From Enterococcus raffinosus (lineage in GTDB: Bacteria; Bacillota; Bacilli; Lactobacillales; Enterococcaceae): a DNA stretch of 64,000 nucleotides. Under the pieces are notes generated by a model, which saw only the letters and a list, made by a program, of their open reading frames with translations, was not told where the DNA came from and did not search any database. A program made the position numbers and the translations under genes. This document shows positions 44,401 through 53,597 of this stretch, in pieces. How positions within the stretch are numbered: the stretch's first letter is position 1; every line of letters starts with the position of its first letter. Location: contig NZ_JAHLOS010000005.1 of NCBI RefSeq assembly GCF_018917525.1, positions 1 to 64,000 on the forward strand, in the 5' to 3' direction.

Positions 44401-45524
44401 CAGCACTCACCTCGACAAATTCTGGCGTAAATACCTGCCAGATCCGCCACCGTAACCTGCCGCGGATTGGTTAATGTACATTTGTCCTTCAATGCTGCTT
44501 CTGCCATCTCTGGAATTGCAGCGATAAACGCATCTTCATTAATTCCTAGATCTGTTACGAACTTCGGAATATCGAGTTTTCGGGTTAATTTTTGGATACC
44601 TGCAATCAAAAGATTGACCGTCGTTCTTTCTGTTGTTGAGCATATTCCCAATAGGTTCGCCGCTTCAGCATACTTACTCAAAGCAGGCAGATCTTGATTG
44701 CTTTCAATTCCCGCATTAAAGCTAATAACATGTGGCAATAATATGGCATTAGCTCGACCATGAGGAATATGAAAACGTCCCCCCAGCGCATGAGCCAAGC
44801 TGTGGCAAATTCCTAACGAGGCTTCGCTAAAGGCCATTCCCGCTAAACATGAAGCGTTATGAATTCTCTCTCGCCGTTGTGCATCTTCACCATCAGCCAC
44901 TGCCTTAGCTAGATCCTGCCAAACAATCCTCATCGCTTTTTCCCCACAAGCATCCGTAAAGTCCGTGGCATTTGTTGAAACATATGCCTCTAAGGTGTGA
45001 GTCAAAACATCGATACCGGTATCCGCAGTCACACTGCTAGGAACCGTTAGGGTAAAAACTGGATCTAAAATTGCAATATCAGGAATCATCGCATCATCCA
45101 CCAAAGCATATTTGCCATTAACGGATGGATCGGAAATAACCGCAAAAGATGTGACCTCACTACCAGTACCACTCGTTGTTGGTATACAGATTAATTGCAC
45201 AGCTGATTCGATCCCTGCCTGTTGATAGATTTGTCGAACCGCTTTTGCCGTATCTAAGGCAGAACCACCACCTAAAGCAATAATTGTATCCGGTTGAAAA
45301 TCTGCCGCATAGGCAACCCCTTTGGTTACTACTTCAATCGTAGGATCAGGAACGATTTCAGAAAAAATTTGATACGAGCTGTTCGCTTCCGACAAAATGG
45401 CTGTGACCTTTTTTACCATTCCGCTTATTACCATGAAAGGGTCACAAATAACTAAGGCCCGTTGGCATCGGCAATCTTTCAGATAAGTTGTGGCGTTGCT
45501 GCCGGAATATATTTTTGTTGCCAT
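44400..45524 (-). CDS. cutO: Iron-containing alcohol dehydrogenase
   Basis: Group III alcohol dehydrogenase of 374 aa reducing acetaldehyde to ethanol and regenerating NAD. NAD-binding ALGGGSALDTAKAVRQIY, PTTSGTGSEVTSFAVI, and the metal-binding His residues in GICHSLAHALGGRFHIPHGRANA. The ATG at 45524 is preceded by GGGGAG. It balances the redox output of the aldehyde dehydrogenase within the microcompartment. Confidence 0.92.
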   Translation of the reverse strand: MATKIYSGSNATTYLKDCRCQRALVICDPFMVISGMVKKVTAILSEANSSYQIFSEIVPDPTIEVVTKGVAYAADFQPDTIIALGGGSALDTAKAVRQIYQQAGIESAVQLICIPTTSGTGSEVTSFAVISDPSVNGKYALVDDAMIPDIAILDPVFTLTVPSSVTADTGIDVLTHTLEAYVSTNATDFTDACGEKAMRIVWQDLAKAVADGEDAQRRERIHNASCLAGMAFSEASLGICHSLAHALGGRFHIPHGRANAILLPHVISFNAGIESNQDLPALSKYAEAANLLGICSTTERTTVNLLIAGIQKLTRKLDIPKFVTDLGINEDAFIAAIPEMAEAALKDKCTLTNPRQVTVADLAGIYARICRGEC

Positions 45525-45525
45525 T

Positions 45526-45978
45526 TTAAAACTCCCCATTCTCTCGCCCCCTTCCTAAAATTATTTGTTCTATTTGATGCAGCTCTTCTTTTTCCAAGTC
45601 AAGAACCAGATCAACCTGCTCAAGTCCACAAGCCAGAAGTTGCGCTTTGGCTTGCTGCAAGGCAGACCCTTCATAAGATTTGTGATAGGTGACGATTCCA
45701 TAAATAGGAATTCGAAAAACCTTCGCAAAATTTGGCGGATAGCTGCGGCGTTTTGCAGTAACTGGCTGTAAAAAGATTCCACAAGACGCCGTTTGCTGTA
45801 AAGCAATCACATGCTTATGCATCCAAGGACTTTCCAAATAGCTGTCTGGAACAAGGATTGTCCGTCGATAATACATGATATTGGCGACTTTCTTTAATGG
45901 TTGCGCGTTTGTTTTTTCCAGATAATTCGCGATTTTCAGCTTGCCGCTTTCTCTTGGTCCAACCAAAAGGATTCTCAC
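45526..45978 (-). CDS. EutP/PduV-family P-loop protein with degenerate Walker A
   Basis: Protein of 150 aa of the EutP/PduV small-GTPase-like family found in microcompartment loci. N-terminal MRILLVGPRESGKLKIANYL has the GxxxxGK P-loop, but Leu replaces the usual Ser/Thr after Lys. The family body IYGIVTYHK...VDLVLDLEKEELHQI is recognisable. It starts at GTG, overlapping the stop of the EutS-like gene by four bases. PduV has been linked to microcompartment movement or positioning; nucleotide hydrolysis here is uncertain. Confidence 0.8.
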   Translation of the reverse strand: MRILLVGPRESGKLKIANYLEKTNAQPLKKVANIMYYRRTILVPDSYLESPWMHKHVIALQQTASCGIFLQPVTAKRRSYPPNFAKVFRIPIYGIVTYHKSYEGSALQQAKAQLLACGLEQVDLVLDLEKEELHQIEQIILGRGRENGEF

Positions 45979-46319
45979 GTTCGAGTCACATCCACTACGC
46001 TGAAGTGCAATACCTCTTTAAAAACCCGCAGCACTTCAGTCAAGCTTGTTTCAACACTTTCGACATCTCCTGTAATAACCACCGAACCAGTAAAGCGATC
46101 TAGAAATCCAATTTCAACATCTGCTACTTTCGCTGCTGTATCTGCTGCGATCATTGCAGTTTCAAAAGGAGACAAGGTCAAGATACCAATCGCTCCTGCT
46201 GCGTCGATTCCTAATGATTGATAAACACTCGCGATGGGTGCTGCTATGACATGCGCCAACGTAATCTGTTTTCCAGGCACAGACTCTTCAATCACTCGCT
46301 GAGCTAATAATTCTGACAT
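45975..46319 (-). CDS. eutS: BMC-H shell protein, EutS/PduU type
   Basis: Circularly permuted shell hexamer of 114 aa: ESVPGKQITLAHVIAAPIAS, AIGILTLSPFETAMIAADTA, IGFLDRFTGSVVITGDV and a final VVDVTRT, all hallmarks of EutS/PduU. AAGGAGG precedes the ATG. Located between the activase CutD and the EutP-like protein. Confidence 0.93.
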   Translation of the reverse strand: MSELLAQRVIEESVPGKQITLAHVIAAPIASVYQSLGIDAAGAIGILTLSPFETAMIAADTAAKVADVEIGFLDRFTGSVVITGDVESVETSLTEVLRVFKEVLHFSVVDVTRT

Positions 46320-46331
46320 TGTTCCGCCTCC

Positions 46332-47282
46332 TTAATGCCGCACCACTCGTACTGGAAAATCATACTCAGCAATCCAAGACTCAATCTGATCCAAATCAGC
46401 ATCAGACAAGCTCGGATCGCCTTCTACCGGATATTCCATGCCTAATTGTCCGTATTTGTTGACACCCAATTTGTGGTAAGGCAGTAAATCGATCCCTTTA
46501 AAATTCGAAAAATCTTTGTACGGTAGCAGGAACTCCACGATTTCTTTGATTTCTTCATGACTGTCATTGATCAGCTTCAGCATCGGCATCCTGATCTGGA
46601 CCTTATAGCCCCGTACCAACAATTCCTTTAAATTAGCTAGGATTTTCTCATTGCTGATACCGGTTAATTCATTGTGGCGCACAGGGTCCATGTGCTTCAT
46701 GTCGTATAGAAAGAGATCGATATAATCAGCCATTTCTAGCAGTTTATTCATGTGACTATGGCCGCAGGTTTCAATCGCAGTATTTAATCCATCCGCTTTG
46801 CATGCTTTTAAAAGCGCCAACGCTGCTTCAGGCTGCGCGGTACATTCCCCACCGCTAAAGGTTACCCCGCCACCAGACATTTCATAAAAGGCATCATCTT
46901 CATGAATCACTTCCATTAACTCTGAGATCGTCATAATGGAACCTGTGATATTGAGTGCTTTCATGGGACAGGCATTTACACATTCTTGACAGCCATTACA
47001 GGAAATATCGCGTCGCACCTGATGTTTCCCATGTTCATCAATGTAGTGGATACCTAAAGGACAGGCATCCACACATGCACCACAATTCGTACAAACACTT
47101 TCCTTAAACATGACTTCAAACCGACGCTTGATCCCTTCTGGATTGGCGCACCACTGACAGCGCAATGGACATCCCTTGAAGAAGACGATAGTTCTGATCC
47201 CAGGACCGTCATACAGGCTGTATTTTTGTACATTGAAAATCATCGCTTGCCGTTCTATCCGTTCCTCTTTCACATTTACCAT
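46332..47282 (-). CDS. cutD: Choline TMA-lyase activating enzyme (radical SAM)
   Basis: Radical SAM activase of 316 aa that installs the glycyl radical on CutC. Radical SAM cluster CPLRCQWC preceded by YSLYDGPGIRTIVFFKG; two extra 4Fe-4S ferredoxin clusters in CTNCGACVDACPLGIH and CNGCQECVNACPMKAL; SAM-binding MSGGGVTFSGGECTAQPE. I take the ATG at 47282 (10 bases after GGAG). An upstream TTG at 47291 is too close to the RBS to be used. Directly follows cutC. Confidence 0.95.
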   Translation of the reverse strand: MVNVKEERIERQAMIFNVQKYSLYDGPGIRTIVFFKGCPLRCQWCANPEGIKRRFEVMFKESVCTNCGACVDACPLGIHYIDEHGKHQVRRDISCNGCQECVNACPMKALNITGSIMTISELMEVIHEDDAFYEMSGGGVTFSGGECTAQPEAALALLKACKADGLNTAIETCGHSHMNKLLEMADYIDLFLYDMKHMDPVRHNELTGISNEKILANLKELLVRGYKVQIRMPMLKLINDSHEEIKEIVEFLLPYKDFSNFKGIDLLPYHKLGVNKYGQLGMEYPVEGDPSLSDADLDQIESWIAEYDFPVRVVRH

Positions 47283-47304
47283 CCATTCCAAGCTCCAGCT
47301 TTTT

Positions 47305-49845
47305 TTAAATTTTTGTCAGCATTGTTCGTGAGATAATCTCATCCTGAACATCCTTACATAACTCTACGAAGAAAGCACTGTAACCAGCTACCCGAACAAT
47401 CAAATCGCGGTATTGCTCTGGATGTTTTTGTGCTTCAATTAAGGTATTGTTGTCTAAATAGTTAAACTGCATTTCTCCATTACCTAAATGACAAGCCGTT
47501 TTAAGCAACGTAATCAGACTTTCTTCACCCTCTGGTGTATCCAATAAACCAGACATGATCTTAAAGTTATGCACCATCCCGATGTTCATGCTGTCGTTGG
47601 ACATTTTCGAGATTGATTTGATAATTGCAGTCGGTCCTTTGAAATCGGCGCCTTGCGTTGGGCTGATTCCATCAGATAGCGGAGTCCAAGCTTTACGTCC
47701 ATTCGCAGAAGCTCCAGTCATTTGTCCAAACGGTGTATTATTGGAAATTGACAAGGTTCCGTGACTCAACACTGAATACAATGTTTTATACTTACGGTGC
47801 TCAGCTTCAGTAAAGTTGATCAGATCTGCCGCGATCAAATCGGCATAATCATCGTCATTTCCATATTTCGGCGCGTTCAAACAATCCGTTCTCATACGAT
47901 CATTATTCGCAAAATCAGCTTTTAATCCTTCATTTAATTCCTGCAATGTGTATTTTTTCTCATCAAAGACCAGTTTCTTAATTGCAGCCATTGAATCAGC
48001 ATAAGTTGCTAGGCCAGACCAAACAACACCCGGTCCAAAATTGTACATTGCACCACCAGAAGAAACGTCTTTTCCGTTCTCCATACAGCCCTCGTACATG
48101 ATTGACATCAATGGTTTTGGCGCTAGATCACGATGAACACGTTGGGAAATAACGGTAGCTACATCTGTCCATTTCGTAATGTATTTGATTTCTTCCTTAA
48201 CCGCTGCCTCAAACTCTTCGTAGGTCTTGAAGCGAGACAAATCACCCATATCTGGGCAAACCTGCTTGCCGTACCACAGAGGAACGCCATGATTCAAGAC
48301 TAGTTCAATACAAATCGGCCATTGCGTATAGGCAGTAGAGGTCCATTGATACAAACGACCTGATTTTTGCGGCTCCACACAACCCATCAAACAATAATCC
48401 CTCGCATCTTCAATTGAGACACCCTTTGCCAGCATCATCTTGATGTGTGTATCATCAAAATGACAAGCAGGAAAACCCATACCGGCTCTAACAACATCCA
48501 CGATTTTTTTCAGATATTCTCTTGGTGAGTGGTTGTGAATGCGGCAGGCAAGCGAAGGTTGATACACCTTGACATGACGAACAGCATCCATCAATAAATA
48601 GGTCAATTCATTGGTAGCATCGCGCCCTTGACGAGTCACCCCGCCGACACACATGTTTACAAACGGCTGATAGCCAGCGAAGAATTTCGAACCGCCTTCA
48701 CTAGTGATCCACATCATTTCAGACATCTTAATCAACATACAGCCAGCTAATTCAAAGGCTTGGAATTCATTCATCCGACCTTCTTCTAGGTCAGCCTTAA
48801 AGTATGGATACATGTATTGATCCACACGTCCAATTGACATCCCTGTTTGGTTCTCTTCAACGACTAACAATGATTCAATTGTCCAAACGGCTTGAATCGC
48901 TTCCCAGAAGGTATCCGGTTTATGGGCAGGGACTTTACGGTTCACTTCAGAGATTTTCAAAAGCTCGGCTTTGCGTTTTGGATTGGTTTCCTTCGCAGCC
49001 AGCTCCGCAGCATAATCCGCCATCCGACGGGCATAAATCATGACGCCTTCGGTTGTATCAATGATTGATTTATAGAAATAGATTTTTTCAATATCCTCAG
49101 GATTTTCATAATCTAATTCTTCCAAATGTGCCTTGGCTTCATTCTGAATATCGATCATGCCTTTTTTCATCAAAATGACATCATACCCAGGATTGGAATC
49201 GCCACCGCCATTTAGTGCATGATACGAACAATCGGAAACGAAAGATTCACCAGATAATTCCCAAACACCTGCTTCACGGTATTGATCCTCACAATATTCA
49301 TCGACAGATTTGCCTTTCCAGAATGGGAAAAGCTCTTCACGCATGATTTTTTTGTCTTCATCAGAAATGTAGAACGGGTCCTGTGGACGGCTGCCGATCG
49401 TATCGATCTCATCCTCCATCCAGCGCCATGCGATATCTGGAGAGAATGCGCCTGCACGCGGCTTACCGTTGGGTGCTCCAACAATCAGTTCGTGATCTTG
49501 TATCACCAGCGGCGCTGTTTCACAGCAATAACGGAAGCATTTTGCCCGCAAAACAATCTTTGGCATGCCTGGATTTTCCTTGGCAATTTTTGTAATCGCT
49601 CGGGCACGATAAGTAGTAATTGACGGTACTTGCTCTAAATAGTTGTCCTTCAATGCCTGCAAACGTTTCGTAATTCCATTAGGAATCTCTGTTCCCTCAT
49701 CCGAGACCAGTAATTCTGTTACGACGTCGTCCTTTTTGACCTCGTCTGAAACAGAAGCAAACATTTTCATCAAGGCCTGTCTTTCTTCTGAGCTTAATTC
49801 TTTTGTCGCTTCAGCTAATTTTGCTGAAAATTCTTTGATGTCCAT
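47305..49845 (-). CDS. cutC: Choline trimethylamine-lyase (glycyl radical enzyme)
   Basis: Glycyl radical enzyme of 846 aa cleaving choline to trimethylamine and acetaldehyde. All determinants I checked lie at the positions I recall for Desulfovibrio CutC: Tyr208 and Asp216 ([10 protein letters not shown]), thiyl Cys489 and Glu491 (MGCVEP), Thr502 and Tyr506 (YQWTSTAY), glycyl radical Gly821 ([10 protein letters not shown]). Same total length as that enzyme and without the long N-terminal extension of Klebsiella-type CutC, so it is the GRM1-like form. The N-terminal [20 protein letters not shown] may act as an encapsulation peptide. A GAGGG RBS precedes the ATG. Confidence 0.97.
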   Translation of the reverse strand: MDIKEFSAKLAEATKELSSEERQALMKMFASVSDEVKKDDVVTELLVSDEGTEIPNGITKRLQALKDNYLEQVPSITTYRARAITKIAKENPGMPKIVLRAKCFRYCCETAPLVIQDHELIVGAPNGKPRAGAFSPDIAWRWMEDEIDTIGSRPQDPFYISDEDKKIMREELFPFWKGKSVDEYCEDQYREAGVWELSGESFVSDCSYHALNGGGDSNPGYDVILMKKGMIDIQNEAKAHLEELDYENPEDIEKIYFYKSIIDTTEGVMIYARRMADYAAELAAKETNPKRKAELLKISEVNRKVPAHKPDTFWEAIQAVWTIESLLVVEENQTGMSIGRVDQYMYPYFKADLEEGRMNEFQAFELAGCMLIKMSEMMWITSEGGSKFFAGYQPFVNMCVGGVTRQGRDATNELTYLLMDAVRHVKVYQPSLACRIHNHSPREYLKKIVDVVRAGMGFPACHFDDTHIKMMLAKGVSIEDARDYCLMGCVEPQKSGRLYQWTSTAYTQWPICIELVLNHGVPLWYGKQVCPDMGDLSRFKTYEEFEAAVKEEIKYITKWTDVATVISQRVHRDLAPKPLMSIMYEGCMENGKDVSSGGAMYNFGPGVVWSGLATYADSMAAIKKLVFDEKKYTLQELNEGLKADFANNDRMRTDCLNAPKYGNDDDYADLIAADLINFTEAEHRKYKTLYSVLSHGTLSISNNTPFGQMTGASANGRKAWTPLSDGISPTQGADFKGPTAIIKSISKMSNDSMNIGMVHNFKIMSGLLDTPEGEESLITLLKTACHLGNGEMQFNYLDNNTLIEAQKHPEQYRDLIVRVAGYSAFFVELCKDVQDEIISRTMLTKI

Positions 49846-49859
49846 CTGTTTCCCTCACT

Positions 49860-51278
49860 TTACTGCTCAATTATTTTTTGTAAAAATTTCTCAATAAGTA
49901 ATTGTTCATCTGAAACTCGCTTGTTAACTCCTTTACTCGGCTCCTTAACCGACGTGTAGCCAATTTCACGAACATAGGTTAAATCCTTTGCTGTAATATT
50001 CTTGGCTTTGAACCCGCGTCCCGTTGTCATTCCACCCAAAATCAGCGAGACTGGTAAACTGGAATCGATTCCAATTCCCGCTAAACTTGCTCCTGCATTT
50101 ACAATCATGCGGCCAACAGGTTTCTTCAAAGCGAATTCTTTGATAATACATTGATTATTCGAATGGATCGCTAACGTATGTCCGTTACGCTTTTCCTTTA
50201 ACAACTGAATACATTTATCACAGGCATGAATCCAATCAGACTCTAAATAAAAGGTTAGGATCGGACATTTTAGTGCTGTGGTAAAGGGATTCTCGTCAAA
50301 AATATACGGTTGCTCCGATACTAAGACCTTCGTCTTCTCTGACACAGTAAATCCAGCGATTCCAGCAATCGTTTGTGCATCTTTTCCGACGATGCTGGGA
50401 TTTATTTCATTGCTTAAAAATAATTTAGTCAAAAGCTGTTTTTCTTCCGCAACACTCATGAAATGAGCACCAGCCTCGATCATCTGCTCTTTTACTTCCT
50501 TTGCAATCACACTTTCAGCAATAACAAATTGCTCTGCTGAGGGCAATAAGCCATTATCAAAAGCACGACTAGAAACAATCGCTTGAGCAGCCTGGCTGAC
50601 ATTGGCTGTTCGCTCGACAAAAACCGGTACTGAACCACAGCCGCCATAGATAATCGGTTTAGGATACGCCCGTAAATCAAAATAATCCGCCATTCCAATA
50701 TTAATCACTAAATCGACAGCTTCTTGCTCTATTAATGCTTTGACTCCTTCGATTGTAGTATTTTCCATATGGCTGAAACTGGATTTTGGCAAGCCAGAAT
50801 TAGCCTGATTAAGAATTTCGACTAATTTAGCCGCTGCCTCTTCCGTTTTATTCGGCGGAATAAGAATCACTGTATTTCCTGCTTTTAAGGCACTTAATGT
50901 AGCAAATAACGCATTTAAAACAATATTTTCTGCTGGTAAAATAACTGCAACAACACCAAATGGTATCCCGATTTTACTCAAGGGAGCTCCATTAGTATTC
51001 AAAACACCGATCACCTGCTCTTGAAACGAATCATTAAACTGAGCTAAAAAGCTTTGGTATAGCTGTGTCTTATCTTGTTCATTGCCTTTTCCCGTAACTG
51101 ATACTTCGAAAGCAGCTAGCTCTGACAATAGCTGTTGCACCTCAGTGATCATTCGTTGAATCATGCGATCAAGTGTTTCTTGGTCATATTCCCTTAGTAA
51201 AAAATGTGCATCGCGAGCGGATTCAACCAAGATGCGGGCTTCTTGGATCGATTTTAGATCTTTATCCACAAACTGCAT
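49860..51278 (-). CDS. Aldehyde-dehydrogenase paralogue lacking the catalytic Cys
   Basis: ALDH-fold protein of 472 aa, paralogous to the enzyme at 39398-40954. The active-site segment there, FDNGTICASEQ, reads FDNGLLPSAEQ here: Pro replaces the catalytic Cys, so it should not acylate CoA by the usual mechanism. The NAD region (GVVAVILPAENIVLNALFA) is also divergent. The C terminus (SDEQLLIEKFLQKIIEQ) resembles an encapsulation peptide. The ATG at 51278 follows GGGAG by 8 bases. Placed directly upstream of cutC; perhaps a scaffold, chaperone or partner of the active ALDH. Confidence 0.85.
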   Translation of the reverse strand: MQFVDKDLKSIQEARILVESARDAHFLLREYDQETLDRMIQRMITEVQQLLSELAAFEVSVTGKGNEQDKTQLYQSFLAQFNDSFQEQVIGVLNTNGAPLSKIGIPFGVVAVILPAENIVLNALFATLSALKAGNTVILIPPNKTEEAAAKLVEILNQANSGLPKSSFSHMENTTIEGVKALIEQEAVDLVINIGMADYFDLRAYPKPIIYGGCGSVPVFVERTANVSQAAQAIVSSRAFDNGLLPSAEQFVIAESVIAKEVKEQMIEAGAHFMSVAEEKQLLTKLFLSNEINPSIVGKDAQTIAGIAGFTVSEKTKVLVSEQPYIFDENPFTTALKCPILTFYLESDWIHACDKCIQLLKEKRNGHTLAIHSNNQCIIKEFALKKPVGRMIVNAGASLAGIGIDSSLPVSLILGGMTTGRGFKAKNITAKDLTYVREIGYTSVKEPSKGVNKRVSDEQLLIEKFLQKIIEQ

Positions 51279-51291
51279 GACTTCCACTCCC

Positions 51292-51597
51292 TTATGCTGG
51301 TAGTAATTGCTCCAACGAATACCGATCAATGATCTTTCCTAAATCAATATGCGGACTTGGAATCACAACGGAGCTGTATACCTCCGCACCCATTTCTTCA
51401 ACTGCCGCAATACCTGTTTCAACAGCTGTCTTACATGCTGCAACATCTCCTCTTACGATGACGGAAATGTAACCAGAGGCCACATTTTCATAACCGACCA
51501 ACTCAACGTCCGCCGCTTTACACATAGCATCAGCTGCTTCCAAAACAAAAACTAATCCAAATGTTTCGATTGCCCCGATCGCTTCGTATCTTTCCAT
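51292..51597 (-). CDS. BMC-H shell protein
   Basis: Shell hexamer protein of 101 aa (AIGAIETFGLVFVLEAADAM, VASGYISVIVRGDVAACKTA, SSVVIPSPHIDL). More divergent in its pore region (ENVASGY) than its neighbours, which suggests a different solute selectivity. GGAGG lies 8 bases before the ATG. Confidence 0.92.
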   Translation of the reverse strand: MERYEAIGAIETFGLVFVLEAADAMCKAADVELVGYENVASGYISVIVRGDVAACKTAVETGIAAVEEMGAEVYSSVVIPSPHIDLGKIIDRYSLEQLLPA

Positions 51598-51612
51598 TTT
51601 GTCCCTCCTAAA

Positions 51613-51909
51613 CTACTGGTCAATATCATGAACAGAAACAATGTCACCTACAGCCCGAATTGGCCTGGGCATAACATTTTGTGCGGTCAGAGTACCGATT
51701 CCTTCTGCTGCCTTAGCTCCTGCAGCCACAGAAGCTTCGACAGCTGCAACATCTCCTTTGATCATGATCGTCACCAGTGTTGATCCAATATTTTCATACG
51801 AGATCAGCTCAACATTGGCCGCCTTTAGCATTTCATCACAAGCTTTTAATGCTGGAACCAGTCCGACTGTCTCGACCAATCCTAGTGCTTCTTCACCTCT
51901 GTATCTCAC
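51613..51909 (-). CDS. BMC-H shell protein
   Basis: Shell hexamer protein of 98 aa (ALGLVETVGLVPALKACDEM, IGSTLVTIMIKGDVAAVEAS, NVMPRPIRAVGDIV). Starts at GTG, preceded by GGAGG. Third distinct BMC-H type in the operon. Confidence 0.92.
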   Translation of the reverse strand: MRYRGEEALGLVETVGLVPALKACDEMLKAANVELISYENIGSTLVTIMIKGDVAAVEASVAAGAKAAEGIGTLTAQNVMPRPIRAVGDIVSVHDIDQ

Positions 51910-51921
51910 TAACAGACCTCC

Positions 51922-52206
51922 TTAGCTTTTGCGATAAGCAGCATCTACATACTTAGAAACAGTTTGCCGCCCATCTTCCGTGATCATATAGCGCATCACT
52001 AATTCACTATTCTTATCCAAATCGTAACTCGTCATTTCACATAAGCCATTTGCTTCAAGGGCCAACAAATGATCGAGATACATTTTATCGTTGAACTGTT
52101 TTTCACTGCCATAATCCTTTTTCAAAGCGGACATGACTTCTTTTACATCTACTTCGTTATGATCAAACATGTAGTTCAAAACAGCCATTCTGGTTGGTAG
52201 CGCCAT
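51922..52206 (-). CDS. Small winged-helix-like protein
   Basis: Protein of 94 aa, predicted helical with a short winged-helix pattern: RMAVLNYMFDHNEVDVKEVM, then YLDHLLALEANGLCEMTSYD, and MRYMITEDGRQTVSKYVDAA. It looks like a one-domain DNA-binding protein (PadR/MarR-like fold) but I cannot name its family. The ATG at 52206 is 9 bases after GGAG and almost touches the upstream transporter stop. Being inside the operon, it may modulate its expression. Confidence 0.6.
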   Translation of the reverse strand: MALPTRMAVLNYMFDHNEVDVKEVMSALKKDYGSEKQFNDKMYLDHLLALEANGLCEMTSYDLDKNSELVMRYMITEDGRQTVSKYVDAAYRKS

Positions 52207-52207
52207 T

Positions 52208-53218
52208 CTATGCATCTCCTTTTCTGAATAAATCTAAAGGATTCATCGTTACAATGATGGCTCCTAATACGATTACAATTGATCCAATAACAATTGTTGA
52301 TGTCAGGGTTTGACCTAAGAACAGAACGCAGAATAATACGCCCCAGAAAGCGTAGGTCACGTTTAGAGACATCCCGATTGCACAACCCACCATTGAGTTG
52401 GCTTTATACCAACAAACAAATGATGCCGCAGCACTTAATCCAGATAAAACCAGCCACAGAATCGGAATACCTGCTGTCAATGTTCCACCAAGCAGTTTCA
52501 ATCCGCCAACAAGCGGTACAATCAAAATCAAGACAACTAAGCCAGAAATTAACTCGCGTAAGTTCACTGCAACATCGGTATCAATCATTGCCCCGCCGAA
52601 ACTTGAAAAGACACCTTCAAGCCCCCAGCAAACTGCTGCAATCAATGCACAAATAATTCCTAGTGTAAAATTCGGTGCCCCCTCAGGTTTTGCCCAGTTG
52701 ATGACGATTGCTCCTGCAACACATAGCAACATCCCAAAAACAACACGCTTTGTAGGGCGTTGCTTTAAGAAAATCCAAGCAAATAAAGAACCGAATAGAC
52801 TACACGTTGCCGAGATTGGAATTGCGTAAGCTCCTGCCATTGCTAAACCGATCAGGTAGGCTCCATTGGCCACAGGACCACCTAGAAGAAAGCCAACTAC
52901 CAGCATTTGTCCAGGTTTTGTCTTCAATGTCCGCGATAATTCCTTCAATCGTCCATGTTTTGCGTTATAAAATAATAACCAGATCCCAGCAAATAAATCG
53001 TTTAAGCCCGAGCTAACAAAAGGAGCTGCTAAGAACCCCGCTGCACTGACTAAAGGATCATATCCGCTAGCCACCATAACCAAAGTTGAATAAATCCCAT
53101 AAGTCAACCCAGAAAACAAACCATTTCCGAGTCCAGCGATTCGAAATTTTTTCCCAACCGCTTTCATTTTCGATTCTGCAGAAACCGTTGTTTGCATGAC
53201 ACTCTTTTCACTATTCAT
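52208..53218 (-). CDS. EamA/DMT-family transporter
   Basis: Integral membrane protein of 336 aa with ten hydrophobic segments in two EamA halves (AGLGNGLFSGLTYGIYSTLV; LGIICALIAAVCWGLEGVFS). Second gene of the microcompartment operon, so a role in moving choline in, or trimethylamine or another product out, is likely; the family handles varied metabolites including quaternary amines. Direction and substrate cannot be read from the sequence. GGGGA precedes the ATG. Confidence 0.85.
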   Translation of the reverse strand: MNSEKSVMQTTVSAESKMKAVGKKFRIAGLGNGLFSGLTYGIYSTLVMVASGYDPLVSAAGFLAAPFVSSGLNDLFAGIWLLFYNAKHGRLKELSRTLKTKPGQMLVVGFLLGGPVANGAYLIGLAMAGAYAIPISATCSLFGSLFAWIFLKQRPTKRVVFGMLLCVAGAIVINWAKPEGAPNFTLGIICALIAAVCWGLEGVFSSFGGAMIDTDVAVNLRELISGLVVLILIVPLVGGLKLLGGTLTAGIPILWLVLSGLSAAASFVCWYKANSMVGCAIGMSLNVTYAFWGVLFCVLFLGQTLTSTIVIGSIVIVLGAIIVTMNPLDLFRKGDA

Positions 53219-53229
53219 ACTGATTCCCC

Positions 53230-53514
53230 TTACTCATTCGTTGTATGTGGGAGAATAGTTTCTACTTCACCATGCGGACGCGGAATGACATGCACAGATA
53301 ATAGTTCACCCACTCGTTGAGCTGCTGCTGCTCCAGCATCGGTAGCTGCTTTTACTGCACCAACATCCCCACGTACCATTACAGTGACGATCCCACCGCC
53401 AACGAGTTCTTTTCCGATCAAGGAAACATTTGCGGCTTTCACCATTGCGTCGGCTGCTTCGATTGATCCTACTAGACCCTTTGTTTCTACCATTCCTAAT
53501 GCATCGTACTTCAC
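53230..53514 (-). CDS. BMC-H shell protein (first gene of the operon)
   Basis: Shell hexamer protein of 94 aa ([36 protein letters not shown]). Starts at GTG 53514, 7 bases after AGGAGG; a longer frame to 53550 has no such site. Very similar to the last gene of the operon. Leads the 15-kb transcript behind the MerR-type promoter. Confidence 0.95.
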   Translation of the reverse strand: MKYDALGMVETKGLVGSIEAADAMVKAANVSLIGKELVGGGIVTVMVRGDVGAVKAATDAGAAAAQRVGELLSVHVIPRPHGEVETILPHTTNE

Positions 53515-53565
53515 TATTGTTCCTCCTATTCGCGATTGAATCGCATACATTTTTTATGCATTTTC

Positions 53566-53597
53566 ACTGTAGATTGTTCCCTTACGGTAGGAGTCAA
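53566..53597 (-). promoter_or_regulatory. MerR-type promoter of the choline microcompartment operon
   Basis: Minus-strand TTGACT (53592-53597) and TACAGT (53566-53571) are 20 bases apart, longer than the usual 17. The spacer holds the imperfect dyad TCCTACCGTAAGGGA. Long-spacer promoters with a central dyad are the hallmark of activation by MerR-family proteins, and a MerR gene lies just upstream. Confidence 0.68.

Noticed and set aside
52294-52829. Two plus-strand frames of 120 and 143 codons within the EamA transporter gene.
   Set aside because: They overlap a well-supported membrane protein on the other strand and show no domain pattern.
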